Source: Bin87 sp965220265 (GTDB taxonomy: Bacteria; Chloroflexota; Dehalococcoidia; Lucifugimonadales; UBA3495). Taken from it: a stretch of 64,000 bases of DNA. The notes under the pieces were generated by a model, which saw nothing but the letters and a program-made list of their open reading frames with translations, searched no databases and was not told the origin of the DNA. Positions 54,875-63,462 of the stretch are shown one piece after another (the first letter of the stretch is position 1; the number at the start of each line of letters is the position of its first letter). Location: positions 2,728,001 to 2,792,000 of the forward strand of contig CBDCPM010000004.1 in the NCBI GenBank assembly GCA_965220265.1, given 5' to 3'. The position numbers and the translations under genes were made by a program.

Positions 54875-57325
54875 TTACTTGCGGATTACTTCGTAGATTG
54901 TCACATCGTCGGATGAGAAAGCCAGCTCCAGCCACCCTTCTTCCACCCACCCATCCATCCTTTCATCCACGTCATCTCCGTAGGTTGCTCTCTCTCTGGG
55001 TCCCACCACCAGCCAGCGCACACCGTAAACGTCCAGCAGGCGCAGCGTTTCCGGCCCGTCAGTACCCTGGTAGATCGTCTCCACGTCGTGGCCGCGGCCA
55101 GCGAAGGCGCTGTCGTCGCCCCGCCACTGCCGTTGGTGGCCCTCCCAACCCAGCACGGTCGCCCGGCCCGTGGCCCCCGCGATTCGTCCGTAGTCGCTGT
55201 ACCCGTCGCCAACCGCCTCCACGATCCGACCCGGCTCCGCCTCGTTGTTGAACCAGGCGATAGCGTCATATTCCCCCGGCTCGCTGCGCCGCAGATAGTC
55301 CAGCCCGGCCAAGGTGTTGCCATCCCGGTTCACGCTGTCCTGAAACCATCCCGTGCGGTCCAGAACAGCGGCGACTGGATAGTAAGCTGACGCCAGTATC
55401 AGACCCGTCGCCAACAACGCCCAGGCGATGCCCAGCGCCTTGACGAGCCCCGCCCGGTAGTCTGACGGACGTAGGCGGAACTGCCCGGCCACAATGTAAT
55501 AGATGCCCACCCCGCCGGCAATCCCCAGCAGGATCCAAGCCTGGTAGTACACCTTGAACACGGTGTTCATCCGGTTACCGAACAGGTCCACGATCCGGAA
55601 TAGCTCCGCTCCTCCCAGCAGGTAGAACCCCGCCGCCGCCAGGATCAGCGCGAACACCAGCCACTGCAGCGGCCGCCGGCTCGACGCCAGCACCAGCGCG
55701 CAGTACGCCGCCAGTCCGCCCATCGTCAGCAGAGGTACCGCGAGCACCAGCCGGTGCCATACCAGTCCGTCCGCCAGTGTCGTTTCCTCCGGACCCAGGG
55801 ATACGACCACCCCTACCGCGATCAGCCAGACGAAAAACGGCGCGGCGCTGACCCCCGCCACCGGCCACGCCAGCAGCCGTTTGCCAGGAGTCGGCGCTCC
55901 CAGCGCCAGGAACGATCGGCCCACGAGGGCCCCTGCCAGAAACGCAGGCACTCCCATCACCACCAGGAAGAGGAACGGACGCGTCGCCGGCCCGGTGACT
56001 GGCAGGATGCCTCCCGCCTGGCTGTCGAAGGATTGGTAGAACGGCAGATACAGCACGACTCCAACCGCGACCAGCCCGACCGCCAGCAGCGTGGCTCGCC
56101 CCGTTGCCCGCGTCAGCGTGCTGGTGGACGCCGCTCCGTTGCTGTCCATCCCCGGTTCTGACCTGTTGATGCGCCATGCCGACCAGCAAGCCACGGCCGC
56201 CATCGCAACGATCGCCACGTAGAGCGGGAAGTCCCAGGCGTTGATGAACGCCAGTGATCCCAGGGTGAGGGTCAGCGCCACCGCCTCTCCTGGCCGTCGG
56301 CGCAGCCAGTGCAGCCCGGGAGCGAAAGGCGACACGAGCAGCGCCAGCGTTAGGGTAAGTGCCAGCGTCACGAAGGGCAGCGCGGATACGTGCGCGTGCA
56401 GGTCGCCCAGCAGGAAGCTGAAGAATGGCACTTCCGTTATGGTGTAGTCCAGCGATGTCCCCGTTTCCGTCAGCGTGTCTATGACCCGGGTTCCGCGCCA
56501 CCACCACCAGTATCCGTCGGGCAGCCAACCGTGCCCGCCGGCCGGAGCCTCCAGTCCCTTTACCGCCACCCAATTCCAGAACCAGTCGCCCCCTACCCTT
56601 CGAACGTAGGCCAGTTCCAGCACGCCGGACAGGTTTCCCAGCATTATCACTCCGGTCGCGGTCAATAGCCCTGCTCCCAGCGCCGGCAACGCCCGCCCTC
56701 CCGCCTGCCGCAGCACGTTGTACACCAGACCTAGCACACCGGCGGCCAGCATGGCCGGAATCGTGGCCACGGCCAGGTTGTACGCCTTGTCAGTGGCAAC
56801 TCCGGTCAGCGTTGCAAGCATCGCCGCCACGTAGTGCCCGCCGTAGTAGTAGGCGATGCTGTGTCCGGATAGCCACTGGTCTTCGGGTGGGAACCCGTCC
56901 GCGCTCGCGATGGCGTTGAGGATGCCGAAATCCATCGGCTTTTCCGTGTGGTTGATCGCGGGGACCTCGCTGATCACCAGTGCCCAGAACGCGAAAATAG
57001 CCAGGAACGTCAGCTCGGTAACCGCTACCACCGCCCAGCGCCGCCGAAAAAAGTCCGCCAGCTCGGCGCGCTGCCCGTAGGCTAGCCACGCCGCTGCAAT
57101 GCCCATGGTCACAAGTACGGCGCCTATACCAGCTGCCGAATTGGGCACGATGCCCACCGTGCCACCGATCCACGTTACCCACGCCAGCGCCAGAAGCGCG
57201 AGAACTCGGGATACCGCCCAACCTCGGTCGGCCAACCTCCCCAACCCGCACACCGTGGATCCGATTGGGAACCCGACCAGCGACAGAGCCCACAGAGCGA
57301 TGAGCCAGGCGACAATGTCCTGCAC
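54875..57325 (-). CDS. DUF2298 multi-pass membrane protein
   Basis: 816 aa with about 18-20 hydrophobic helices, a size typical of DUF2298 (YYY membrane) proteins of Chloroflexota. The characteristic loop includes MDFGILNAI, GHSIAYYYGGHY and, near the middle, VIDTLTETGTSLDYTITEVP. The C-terminal soluble part has YDAIAWFNNEAEPGRIVE and YGVRWLVVGPRE, as in membrane glycosyltransferase-like proteins. Possibly a GT-C-type enzyme; activity not shown. ATG 57325, 21 bp after ftsY. Confidence 0.88.
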   Translation of the reverse strand: MQDIVAWLIALWALSLVGFPIGSTVCGLGRLADRGWAVSRVLALLALAWVTWIGGTVGIVPNSAAGIGAVLVTMGIAAAWLAYGQRAELADFFRRRWAVVAVTELTFLAIFAFWALVISEVPAINHTEKPMDFGILNAIASADGFPPEDQWLSGHSIAYYYGGHYVAAMLATLTGVATDKAYNLAVATIPAMLAAGVLGLVYNVLRQAGGRALPALGAGLLTATGVIMLGNLSGVLELAYVRRVGGDWFWNWVAVKGLEAPAGGHGWLPDGYWWWWRGTRVIDTLTETGTSLDYTITEVPFFSFLLGDLHAHVSALPFVTLALTLTLALLVSPFAPGLHWLRRRPGEAVALTLTLGSLAFINAWDFPLYVAIVAMAAVACWSAWRINRSEPGMDSNGAASTSTLTRATGRATLLAVGLVAVGVVLYLPFYQSFDSQAGGILPVTGPATRPFLFLVVMGVPAFLAGALVGRSFLALGAPTPGKRLLAWPVAGVSAAPFFVWLIAVGVVVSLGPEETTLADGLVWHRLVLAVPLLTMGGLAAYCALVLASSRRPLQWLVFALILAAAGFYLLGGAELFRIVDLFGNRMNTVFKVYYQAWILLGIAGGVGIYYIVAGQFRLRPSDYRAGLVKALGIAWALLATGLILASAYYPVAAVLDRTGWFQDSVNRDGNTLAGLDYLRRSEPGEYDAIAWFNNEAEPGRIVEAVGDGYSDYGRIAGATGRATVLGWEGHQRQWRGDDSAFAGRGHDVETIYQGTDGPETLRLLDVYGVRWLVVGPRERATYGDDVDERMDGWVEEGWLELAFSSDDVTIYEVIRK

Positions 57326-57346
57326 GGTTAGGGTTTGGCCGGGTCG

Positions 57347-58306
57347 TCAGGCGGCCGGCGACAGCATGGCTTCCACGAACTCGCGGGAGTCAAAAGGTGC
57401 AATGTCGTCCAGCCCCTCGCCCGTGCCGATGAACAGGATGGGTACCCCGAGCTCCCGTCGTATCGAAAGCACGATTCCGCCCCGCGCGGTGCCGTCCAGC
57501 TTGGCCAGGAAGATGCCCGTGCAGCCCACCGCTTCGGTGAAAGCCTGCGCTTGCGTCAGTCCGTTGTGCCCCGTGGTGGCGTCCAGCGTCAGCAGCACCT
57601 GGTGGGGAGCCGCTTCGTCCAGCCCGTTGATCACCCGCCGGACCTTGCGCAGCTCTTCCATCAGGTTCTGGCGAGTGTGCAGCCTTCCCGCCGTGTCCAC
57701 GATCAGGATGTCCGCCCCCCGCGCCTTGGCCGCCTGCCACGCGTCGTAGGCCACCGCGCCGGGGTCCGCCCCGTGCTGATGGCTGATCACGTCCACGCCG
57801 GCTCGTTCGCCCAGGATCTCCAGCTGCTCCTCGGCGGCGGCCCGAAACGTATCGGCAGCGCCCAGGATTACCTTCTTGCCCGCCCCGGTGAAGTGATGCG
57901 CCAGCTTGGCGATGCTGGTGGTCTTGCCCACCCCGTTCACGCCGCACACCAGGATCACGTAGGGCGGTTCAACGCTGTCGTCGTCCAGCCACGCGTCCGG
58001 GTCGTCCGTTGCTGACAACTGCGCCGCCATCAGCTCCTTGAGCCGCAAATACGCTCCTTCTCCGTCCTCAACGCGCCCCGACCGGACTTCGGCTCGCAGT
58101 TCGTCCAGCACCGCCAGGGTGGTCTCCACCCCGACGTCGGCCGAGATCAGGATCTCCTCGATCTCGTCCCAGACCGAATCGTCCAACTCGCGCGACGCGA
58201 ACAGGTTGCGGATGCGCCCGAACCAGCTGTCCCGGCTCCGCTTCACCCCGGCGTCGGTCTGCTGGCGGTTAACCGCATCCCGATTCCGTTTGAAAATCGA
58301 AAACAT
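57347..58306 (-). CDS. ftsY: Signal recognition particle receptor FtsY
   Basis: 319-aa SRP GTPase. Short basic N-terminus, N domain helices, then the G domain: GVNGVGKTTSIAKLA (P-loop), DTFRAAAEEQL, VDTAGRLHT, AKLDGTARGG and the C-terminal GTGEGLDDIAPFD. Targets ribosome-nascent chains to the membrane with Ffh. ATG 58306; DUF2298 follows on the same strand. Confidence 0.95.
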   Translation of the reverse strand: MFSIFKRNRDAVNRQQTDAGVKRSRDSWFGRIRNLFASRELDDSVWDEIEEILISADVGVETTLAVLDELRAEVRSGRVEDGEGAYLRLKELMAAQLSATDDPDAWLDDDSVEPPYVILVCGVNGVGKTTSIAKLAHHFTGAGKKVILGAADTFRAAAEEQLEILGERAGVDVISHQHGADPGAVAYDAWQAAKARGADILIVDTAGRLHTRQNLMEELRKVRRVINGLDEAAPHQVLLTLDATTGHNGLTQAQAFTEAVGCTGIFLAKLDGTARGGIVLSIRRELGVPILFIGTGEGLDDIAPFDSREFVEAMLSPAA

Positions 58307-58452
58307 AGCGGCGCAAGATTAGCAGCGCCACCGTTCGGGCGCAACTACGGCGCCATGCCTCACGTTACGGCCTGTGGACAAATAAACCGCCTGCCCACTA
58401 GCATGGAGAAACGGAAACCGGGCAGACCGTGCCAAACCACTGGAGAATAATC

Positions 58453-58809
58453 TTGGGAACCGTAACAGTGAACATCCAGGTCGGCGACCGCCACGGCCAC
58501 CAATTCGAAGAGTTCGATATCATCGTCGACACCGGCTCCACCTACACGGCAGTACCTCGGGTCATGCTCGAACGACTGGGAGTGCCCATCCAACGGTCAA
58601 TGCCATCACAGACCGCAGACGGCAGGATCGTCCCAGTAGACATCGGCCAAACCATCGTAAGGCTCGAGGGGTTCGAGTTTTACACGCCAGTCATATTTGC
58701 CGCAGAGAACGAGCCAAGCCTCTTGGGAGTCGTAACCCTCGAAGAGGCCGGTCTCGCCGTCGACCCAGTGAACGGCCGCCTCATTCCCACACACCTGCTC
58801 CGCTACTGA
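58453..58809 (+). CDS. Retropepsin-like aspartyl protease (clan AA)
   Basis: 118 aa from a proposed TTG 58453, with GGAGAA at 58443-58448; an upstream GTG at 58429 is possible. Active-site motif IIVDTGSTYTAVPRVM near residue 27 and a hydrophobic LLGVVTLEEAGL segment corresponding to the flap/second motif. A single lobe, so it would act as a homodimer. Divergent from ftsY. Confidence 0.75.
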   Translation: MGTVTVNIQVGDRHGHQFEEFDIIVDTGSTYTAVPRVMLERLGVPIQRSMPSQTADGRIVPVDIGQTIVRLEGFEFYTPVIFAAENEPSLLGVVTLEEAGLAVDPVNGRLIPTHLLRY

Positions 58810-58904
58810 CCTCACCCGGAAATTCGAAAACACCCGCGGCCAATCAATCCTGCGGACCCGCAATCAATTTGTCCACCGGCTCCAGCCCAGCCCCCCGCGA
58901 GACT

Positions 58905-58994
58905 GTCATTGCGAGCGAAGCGTAGCAGTCCCGTTGCAGTAGAGTGGTTCGCCCGGCAACGAGATCGCCGCGTTGCCAGGCGCCTCGCTATGAC
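58905..58994. repeat. Intergenic inverted repeat (CATTGCGAGCGAAGCG type)
   Basis: Begins GTCATTGCGAGCGAAGCG and ends GCGCCTCGCTATGAC, imperfect complements. This motif is a common dispersed, MITE-like repeat of intergenic regions in many genomes. No ORF inside. Confidence 0.6.
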
Positions 58995-59068
58995 AAAGCC
59001 CGTATGCGTTAGCGCGGTCGTGCGACCTCCCAAGGTGGGGTGTTCCCGACCATAGCGGGCGGCGTTTA

Positions 59069-60433
59069 TCACCCCCGAGCAATCGGCGGCGCCTGATCCA
59101 GCCCCGCGATCCGCTCGCACCACTGCGCCGCGCCCAGCACCCGGCCCTCCTGCGCCCACGGCCCGCCGAACTGTACCGCCATGGGCATGCCCAGCTCACT
59201 CAGGCCCGTGGAGACCACCACCGTAGGCAGGCCGGCGGCCGTCCACGGCACCTGGAACGCCGCATCGCCGGTGGTGTCCAGGTCCCGGGGCGCCGGAGCC
59301 GGAATCGCCGGCGTCATCACGACGTCGACCTTCGCGACCATCTCGCTCATGTCGGCGCGGAACTGCCGCCGCAGCCGCTGTGCCTTCAGGTACGCGGAGG
59401 TCGGCATGATCATGCCCATCTCCATGCCGGCGCGGATGCGCGGCCCGTAATCGGCGGCGCGGACGCGGTGGTTGACCTCGTGGAACCCGGCGCACTCCAC
59501 GTTCATCACGATGCGCTGGAAGCTGTGCACCACGGCAAAGCTGTCGGGCAACGGAATCTCCTCAACCTCGGCCCCGGCTTCCGCCAGTTGGTTGGCGATT
59601 GCCTCCGTGTGCGCCCACATCTCCGGCGTGGCATAGTCCTGGTAATACTGCCGAACCAACCCGATGCGCGGCGGCCGGTCGTGCTCCGCCATCTGCGCGC
59701 CGAAGTCGGGCACCGGTTCGCGCAGGCTACCCGGATCATGGTCGTCCTCGCCGCTCAGCACGGTCAGCATCAGCGCGGCGTCGGCCACCGTGCGGGTCAG
59801 GATGCCCACGTGGTCCAGCGACCAGCTCACCGGGGCCACGCCGTACCGGCTGATACGCCCGTAGGTCGGCTTCAGCCCCACGATGCCGTTGTAGGCCGCC
59901 GGCCGGCACGTGGACCCGCCGGTCTGCGAGCCCAGCGCTGCCGGAACCATCCGCGCCGCCACCGCCGCTGACGACCCGCTGCTGGATCCGCCCGGCGTGT
60001 GCTCCAGGTTCCAGGGGTTCCGCGTCGGCGAGGGGTCAGAGGTAGCAAACTCGGTGGTGACCGCCTTGCCCAGGATGATCCCGCCGGCCGCCTTGATCTT
60101 CGCCACCGAGGTCCCGTCAAAATCCGGTACGAAGTCGGAGTACACCTTGGAGCCGCAGGCGGTGAGCATCCCTTCGGTGTAGAAGATGTCCTTCAGGCCC
60201 ACGGGCACGCCGTGGATCGGCCCGAGCGGGTCGCCGCGCTGCACCTCGGCCTCCCGCTGCCGGGACGCCGATAGCACCGCGTCCCGGTCGATGGTGACCC
60301 AGGCCTGCAGGTCACCGTCCAGCGCGTCAATGCGCGCCAGCAGCGCCACCGCCAGCGCCACCGGCGACAGGGTTCCTTCGCGAATCTGCACGGCGGCTTC
60401 TGCCACCGAAAGCTCATGGAGTTCGGGCATCAT
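59069..60433 (-). CDS. Amidase (GatA-like amidase signature family)
   Basis: 454 aa from ATG 60433. Ser-cisSer-Lys triad region: Lys81 (VGLKDIFYTEG), GGSSSGSSAAVAA near 148-160 and nucleophile Ser174 in GSQTGGSTCRPAAYNG. Hydrolyses an unidentified amide; the GatA subunit of the tRNA-dependent amidotransferase is a relative, but no gatB/gatC is near and GlnRS is present, so a catabolic amidase is more likely. Preceded by a 59-aa gene on the same strand. Confidence 0.88.
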   Translation of the reverse strand: MMPELHELSVAEAAVQIREGTLSPVALAVALLARIDALDGDLQAWVTIDRDAVLSASRQREAEVQRGDPLGPIHGVPVGLKDIFYTEGMLTACGSKVYSDFVPDFDGTSVAKIKAAGGIILGKAVTTEFATSDPSPTRNPWNLEHTPGGSSSGSSAAVAARMVPAALGSQTGGSTCRPAAYNGIVGLKPTYGRISRYGVAPVSWSLDHVGILTRTVADAALMLTVLSGEDDHDPGSLREPVPDFGAQMAEHDRPPRIGLVRQYYQDYATPEMWAHTEAIANQLAEAGAEVEEIPLPDSFAVVHSFQRIVMNVECAGFHEVNHRVRAADYGPRIRAGMEMGMIMPTSAYLKAQRLRRQFRADMSEMVAKVDVVMTPAIPAPAPRDLDTTGDAAFQVPWTAAGLPTVVVSTGLSELGMPMAVQFGGPWAQEGRVLGAAQWCERIAGLDQAPPIARG

Positions 60434-60509
60434 TCAACCTCGTTGATGGCGGCACGCGTGCCGCCGTTGGTTCGCCATTCGCGGGTGCGGGCACGCGGTC
60501 CGATCCCGG

Positions 60510-60689
60510 CTATTCCTGATTCAGCGGCTCCAGGTCCGGGTGCACGTCCGCTTGGTCAACGTCGTAGATCTGCTCCGCCGCGGTCCGCAGGTACGATTCC
60601 AGCTCCACCGCGCGGTCCTCGCCGAACTGGGCCACCGCCCTCCGGCGCAGCTCCTGGTAGATCCGTTCCAAGTCGTTGCTCTGGCTCAT
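60510..60689 (-). CDS. Small conserved-looking protein upstream of the amidase (59 aa)
   Basis: Translated directly: ATG 60689 to TAG 60510, beginning MSQSNDLERIYQELRRRAV. Acidic, almost entirely alpha-helical, without Cys. It ends 76 bp before the amidase ATG. Codon use matches the neighbours. Position and size resemble the short GatC-like or regulatory partner proteins seen with amidases, but no GatC motif is visible, so the role is unknown. Confidence 0.65.
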   Translation of the reverse strand: MSQSNDLERIYQELRRRAVAQFGEDRAVELESYLRTAAEQIYDVDQADVHPDLEPLNQE

Positions 60690-60820
60690 ATTGCCGACAC
60701 CTCATCGCCAGTGGAGCCCTGAAGGCAAATCTGGCTCGCACGTCGGATTTTAAATGCGCTCACACCCCGGAGCAACCCCGTCACCGGTCTCATGCGTACC
60801 CAGTTTGGCCGCGGGGAAAC

Positions 60821-60929
60821 GTCAGAATCAGGATTTTCAAGATTTAGGGATTATCAGGATTGGAACCGTTCCGTAATGGAGATTCCCCATCCTGCCAAAT
60901 CATAAAATCCCGTAAATCCTGGTTCTGAC
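60821..60929. repeat. Long imperfect inverted repeat, MITE-like
   Basis: Left arm starts GTCAGAATCAGGATTTTC (60821), right arm ends CGTAAATCCTGGTTCTGAC (60929); about 43-bp arms, roughly 70 percent complementary. It is AT-richer than its surroundings and holds no ORF. The rest of the 60690-61015 gap shows nothing coding. Confidence 0.6.
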
Positions 60930-61015
60930 GATTTGCGAGAGTGGGAACGCATGGGCCCGGCGTCTACACCGCCGGGCCCTCGCATTCTGCACACCGGTTC
61001 GTTCGAACCAGGCTA

Positions 61016-61459
61016 CTATCCGCGGTTGTGCGTCTTGGTCTCCGCCCACGCCATGATGTGCGGGATCGCCGCGTCAACATCCCGCTGATCTACGTTGCGC
61101 GCCGTCGTATCCGCCTGGCACCGCATCAGCATGATCGGCAGCCGGTTGCGAATCTTGTCGAGCGTCCAGGACAGCGGGTCGCCCTCGGCGGTGAAGTCCA
61201 GCTCCAGCCGGTCGTTCTTGCCTGTGGGGGCATTGCGGTAATGGTAGTGCGGACCGTTGCGGAAACAGTCGAACCGCAGCAGTTCCTTGTCGTCGCCCTC
61301 GACATCGTTGCCGTACACGTGGATACAGATCCCCTCGTCGCTCATGGCTCCCACGTCGGTGCGGTATACCAGTCCAAACGTGACCGCTCCCGCTGGTATG
61401 AGCTCCTCGCCTCCCCCGGTGCTCCCTCCCATTTGTGCATGCATTGCCTGTTGCGTCAT
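61016..61459 (-). CDS. Uncharacterised single-domain FDCFR/PHYHY protein
   Basis: 147 aa from ATG 61459 with AGGGAGG upstream. Gly-rich start, then AGAVTFGLVYRTD, LLRFDCFRNGPHYHYR and DPLSWTLDKIRN. Clearly homologous to the second half of the two-domain protein at 42080-42931. Family and function unknown to me; the conserved Cys and His-x-His are candidates for metal binding. Confidence 0.7.
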   Translation of the reverse strand: MTQQAMHAQMGGSTGGGEELIPAGAVTFGLVYRTDVGAMSDEGICIHVYGNDVEGDDKELLRFDCFRNGPHYHYRNAPTGKNDRLELDFTAEGDPLSWTLDKIRNRLPIMLMRCQADTTARNVDQRDVDAAIPHIMAWAETKTHNRG

Positions 61460-61598
61460 TTCTCCATACCTCCCTTCCTGGTGATTGAACCGGCTCGAAT
61501 TTCCGGATCAGTCGGATGTATTGTCTCGATTATACATTCATCCCGGTGGAATTCGTCATCAACACGGTTGCGGCGCGTATGTGGACGTCACCACCCCT

Positions 61599-62354
61599 TT
61601 ATCGTTGGCCATTCGCCTCGGCGCCCAGCGCATCCCGGAGACCCTTCCAGTCACCATCGCCGGCGGAACCGCTCCAGTCATCGAAATGGATCAGGTCCTC
61701 CACGGGCAGGCGGTGGCGCCAACCGGCCCGTTGCAAACCCGGCTCGTCGGTGAACTCGACCGGGTAACCCAGGCTGAGGTAGGCCACCGGGACGATGTGC
61801 GGCGGTATCCCCAATATTGCACGCAGCTGCGGCAGCTTGAGAATGCTGACCCAACCCACGCCGACGCCTTCGCTCCGGGCGGCCAGCCAGAGGTTCTGCA
61901 CCGCGCAGCAGGTGGAATACACGTCGGTTTCCGGCATGGAGTTGCGGCCCAGCACCACCTCCGCGCGAGTAGGGTCGCAGGTGACGCACAGGTTCACCGG
62001 CGCTTCGAGGATCCCTTCCAGTTTCAGCGAAAGATACGTGGACCGGCGCGGCTCGTCGAAAAAGCACGCCGCCGCGTCCCGCTCCCGGTCGAAAAGCTCC
62101 TTGACCTTGCGGCGTTTCTCGATGTCCTTCACCAGGATGAAGTCCCAGGGCTGCATGAACCCCACCGACGGCCCGTGGTGAGCGGCCCGGATGATCCGGG
62201 CCAATGTCTCGTCGGGTATGGGGTCAGGACGGAAATTGCGGATGTCGCGCCGTTGGTAGATCGCCCGGTACACCGCCTCCCGCTCGGCCTCCGGAAAGGC
62301 CAGCGAGGCCCCGTTCACTGGAATGTCGTCTGGTTGGTGACTTTGTTGTTCCAT
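61599..62354 (-). CDS. bluB: 5,6-dimethylbenzimidazole synthase BluB
   Basis: 251 aa from ATG 62354, with a GGGGCGG-type ribosome site; a longer opening upstream lacks homology. BluB cannibalises FMNH2 to make the lower ligand of B12. RRDIRNFRPDPIPDE and HHGPSVGFMQPWDFILV, then GVGVGWVSIL and YLSLGYPVEF are diagnostic against ordinary nitroreductases. Divergent from cofE over 208 bp. A B12-dependent mutase subunit is at 4.9 kb. Confidence 0.9.
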   Translation of the reverse strand: MEQQSHQPDDIPVNGASLAFPEAEREAVYRAIYQRRDIRNFRPDPIPDETLARIIRAAHHGPSVGFMQPWDFILVKDIEKRRKVKELFDRERDAAACFFDEPRRSTYLSLKLEGILEAPVNLCVTCDPTRAEVVLGRNSMPETDVYSTCCAVQNLWLAARSEGVGVGWVSILKLPQLRAILGIPPHIVPVAYLSLGYPVEFTDEPGLQRAGWRHRLPVEDLIHFDDWSGSAGDGDWKGLRDALGAEANGQR

Positions 62355-62562
62355 CCGCCCCCCGCCAAAGCCGATTGCTACGCTTACCGGACGCTGCCGA
62401 TTCCGCGTGCCGCTATCATACCCACGCGGTTGGAGTTGCGCTAGGATTGCGCCACCCCTGACGCGTAACCAGTTTGTCACGACGAGAAGCGAAGCGGCGC
62501 GGTGATAAACTGGAACCATCCCACAGTAATCAATACCCCGCCGCAACAACGGGAGGTGCGCC

Positions 62563-63321
62563 ATGCCGCCGGAAATTCGCGCCGTAGGAATTGAAGGCCT
62601 TCCCGAAGTGCGGGCCGGAGACGATCTGGCTGCCCAGATCATGGACGCCGCCGCCGCTCAGGGCACTCCCATCGAGGCTGGCGACGTGGTGGTAGTCACC
62701 CAGAAGATCGTCAGCAAGGCCGAGGGACGGGTGATGGACATCGACGAGGTCGAGGCTTCCCCGTTGGCCGTCGCCATCACCGAGGGCCACCGTCGCGATC
62801 CCCGCCACACCGAGATGATCCTGCGCGAGAGCCGCCGCGTCGTCCGCATGGACCGTGGCGTCATCATCAGCGAGACCTACCACGGCTACATCTGCGCCAA
62901 CGCCGGCATCGACGCCTCCAACATTCCCGGCTCCAACTCCATCTGCCTGCTGCCCGTGGATCCCGACGCCTCGGCCCGCCGCATCCGCGACAGCATCCGC
63001 GAACGCCTGGGCGTGGACGTCGCCGTTCTCGTCTCCGACACCTTCGGCCGCCCCTGGCGTAACGGCGCGATCAACGTCTCCATCGGCGTGGCCGGCTTCA
63101 ACCCCGTCATCAGCTACATCGGCGAGTTCGACCCCCACGGCAACGAGCTCCACACCACCACCATCGCGGTCGCCGATGAGCTGGCCGCCACCGCCGAGCT
63201 GGTCACCGGCAAACTCCTCGGCGTGCCCGTAGCCCTCATCAAGGGCTACCCCTACGAACCCATGGAAGACGCCGACAGCCGCGACATAGTCCGCGAGCCG
63301 GATAAGGATTTGTTCCGCTGA
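62563..63321 (+). CDS. cofE: Coenzyme F420:L-glutamate ligase CofE
   Basis: 252 aa from ATG 62563 with GGGAGG 6 nt upstream. Adds glutamates to F420-0. Motifs: GDVVVVTQKIVSKAEGR, SNIPGSNSICLLP, VSDTFGRPWRNGAINVSIGVAG and the C-terminal GYPYEPMEDADSRDIVR. Stand-alone form, without the nitroreductase domain found fused in actinobacterial FbiB. Indicates the cell makes F420, consistent with two flavin/F420-barrel proteins in the window. Confidence 0.92.
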   Translation: MPPEIRAVGIEGLPEVRAGDDLAAQIMDAAAAQGTPIEAGDVVVVTQKIVSKAEGRVMDIDEVEASPLAVAITEGHRRDPRHTEMILRESRRVVRMDRGVIISETYHGYICANAGIDASNIPGSNSICLLPVDPDASARRIRDSIRERLGVDVAVLVSDTFGRPWRNGAINVSIGVAGFNPVISYIGEFDPHGNELHTTTIAVADELAATAELVTGKLLGVPVALIKGYPYEPMEDADSRDIVREPDKDLFR

Positions 63322-63462
63322 TACGAGGCGCTCCCAGGCTCGCCTCGCTTCTTGCCTCCGAGCCGTGGGGAGAGTTCTTGTCCAGCCCCTTTCCATCGTG
63401 GCCGCCGTTGTTTGACCGATCGTCAGGCCGTTGGATAAGATCGCGCCAACCTGGCGTGAACT

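Noticed and set aside
55575..56573. 332-aa minus-strand frame within the DUF2298 gene
   Set aside because: Glycine/arginine-rich shadow frame of a supported membrane protein in another frame of the same strand.
60510..60689. The 59-aa gene upstream of the amidase as GatC
   Set aside because: Length and position fit loosely, but the GatC sequence pattern is absent and no gatB is near.
61599..62354. The nitroreductase-fold gene as a detached FbiB C-terminal (dehydro-F420 reductase) domain
   Set aside because: RRDIRNFRPDPIPDE and PSVGFMQPWDF are BluB signatures; kept only as a side remark.
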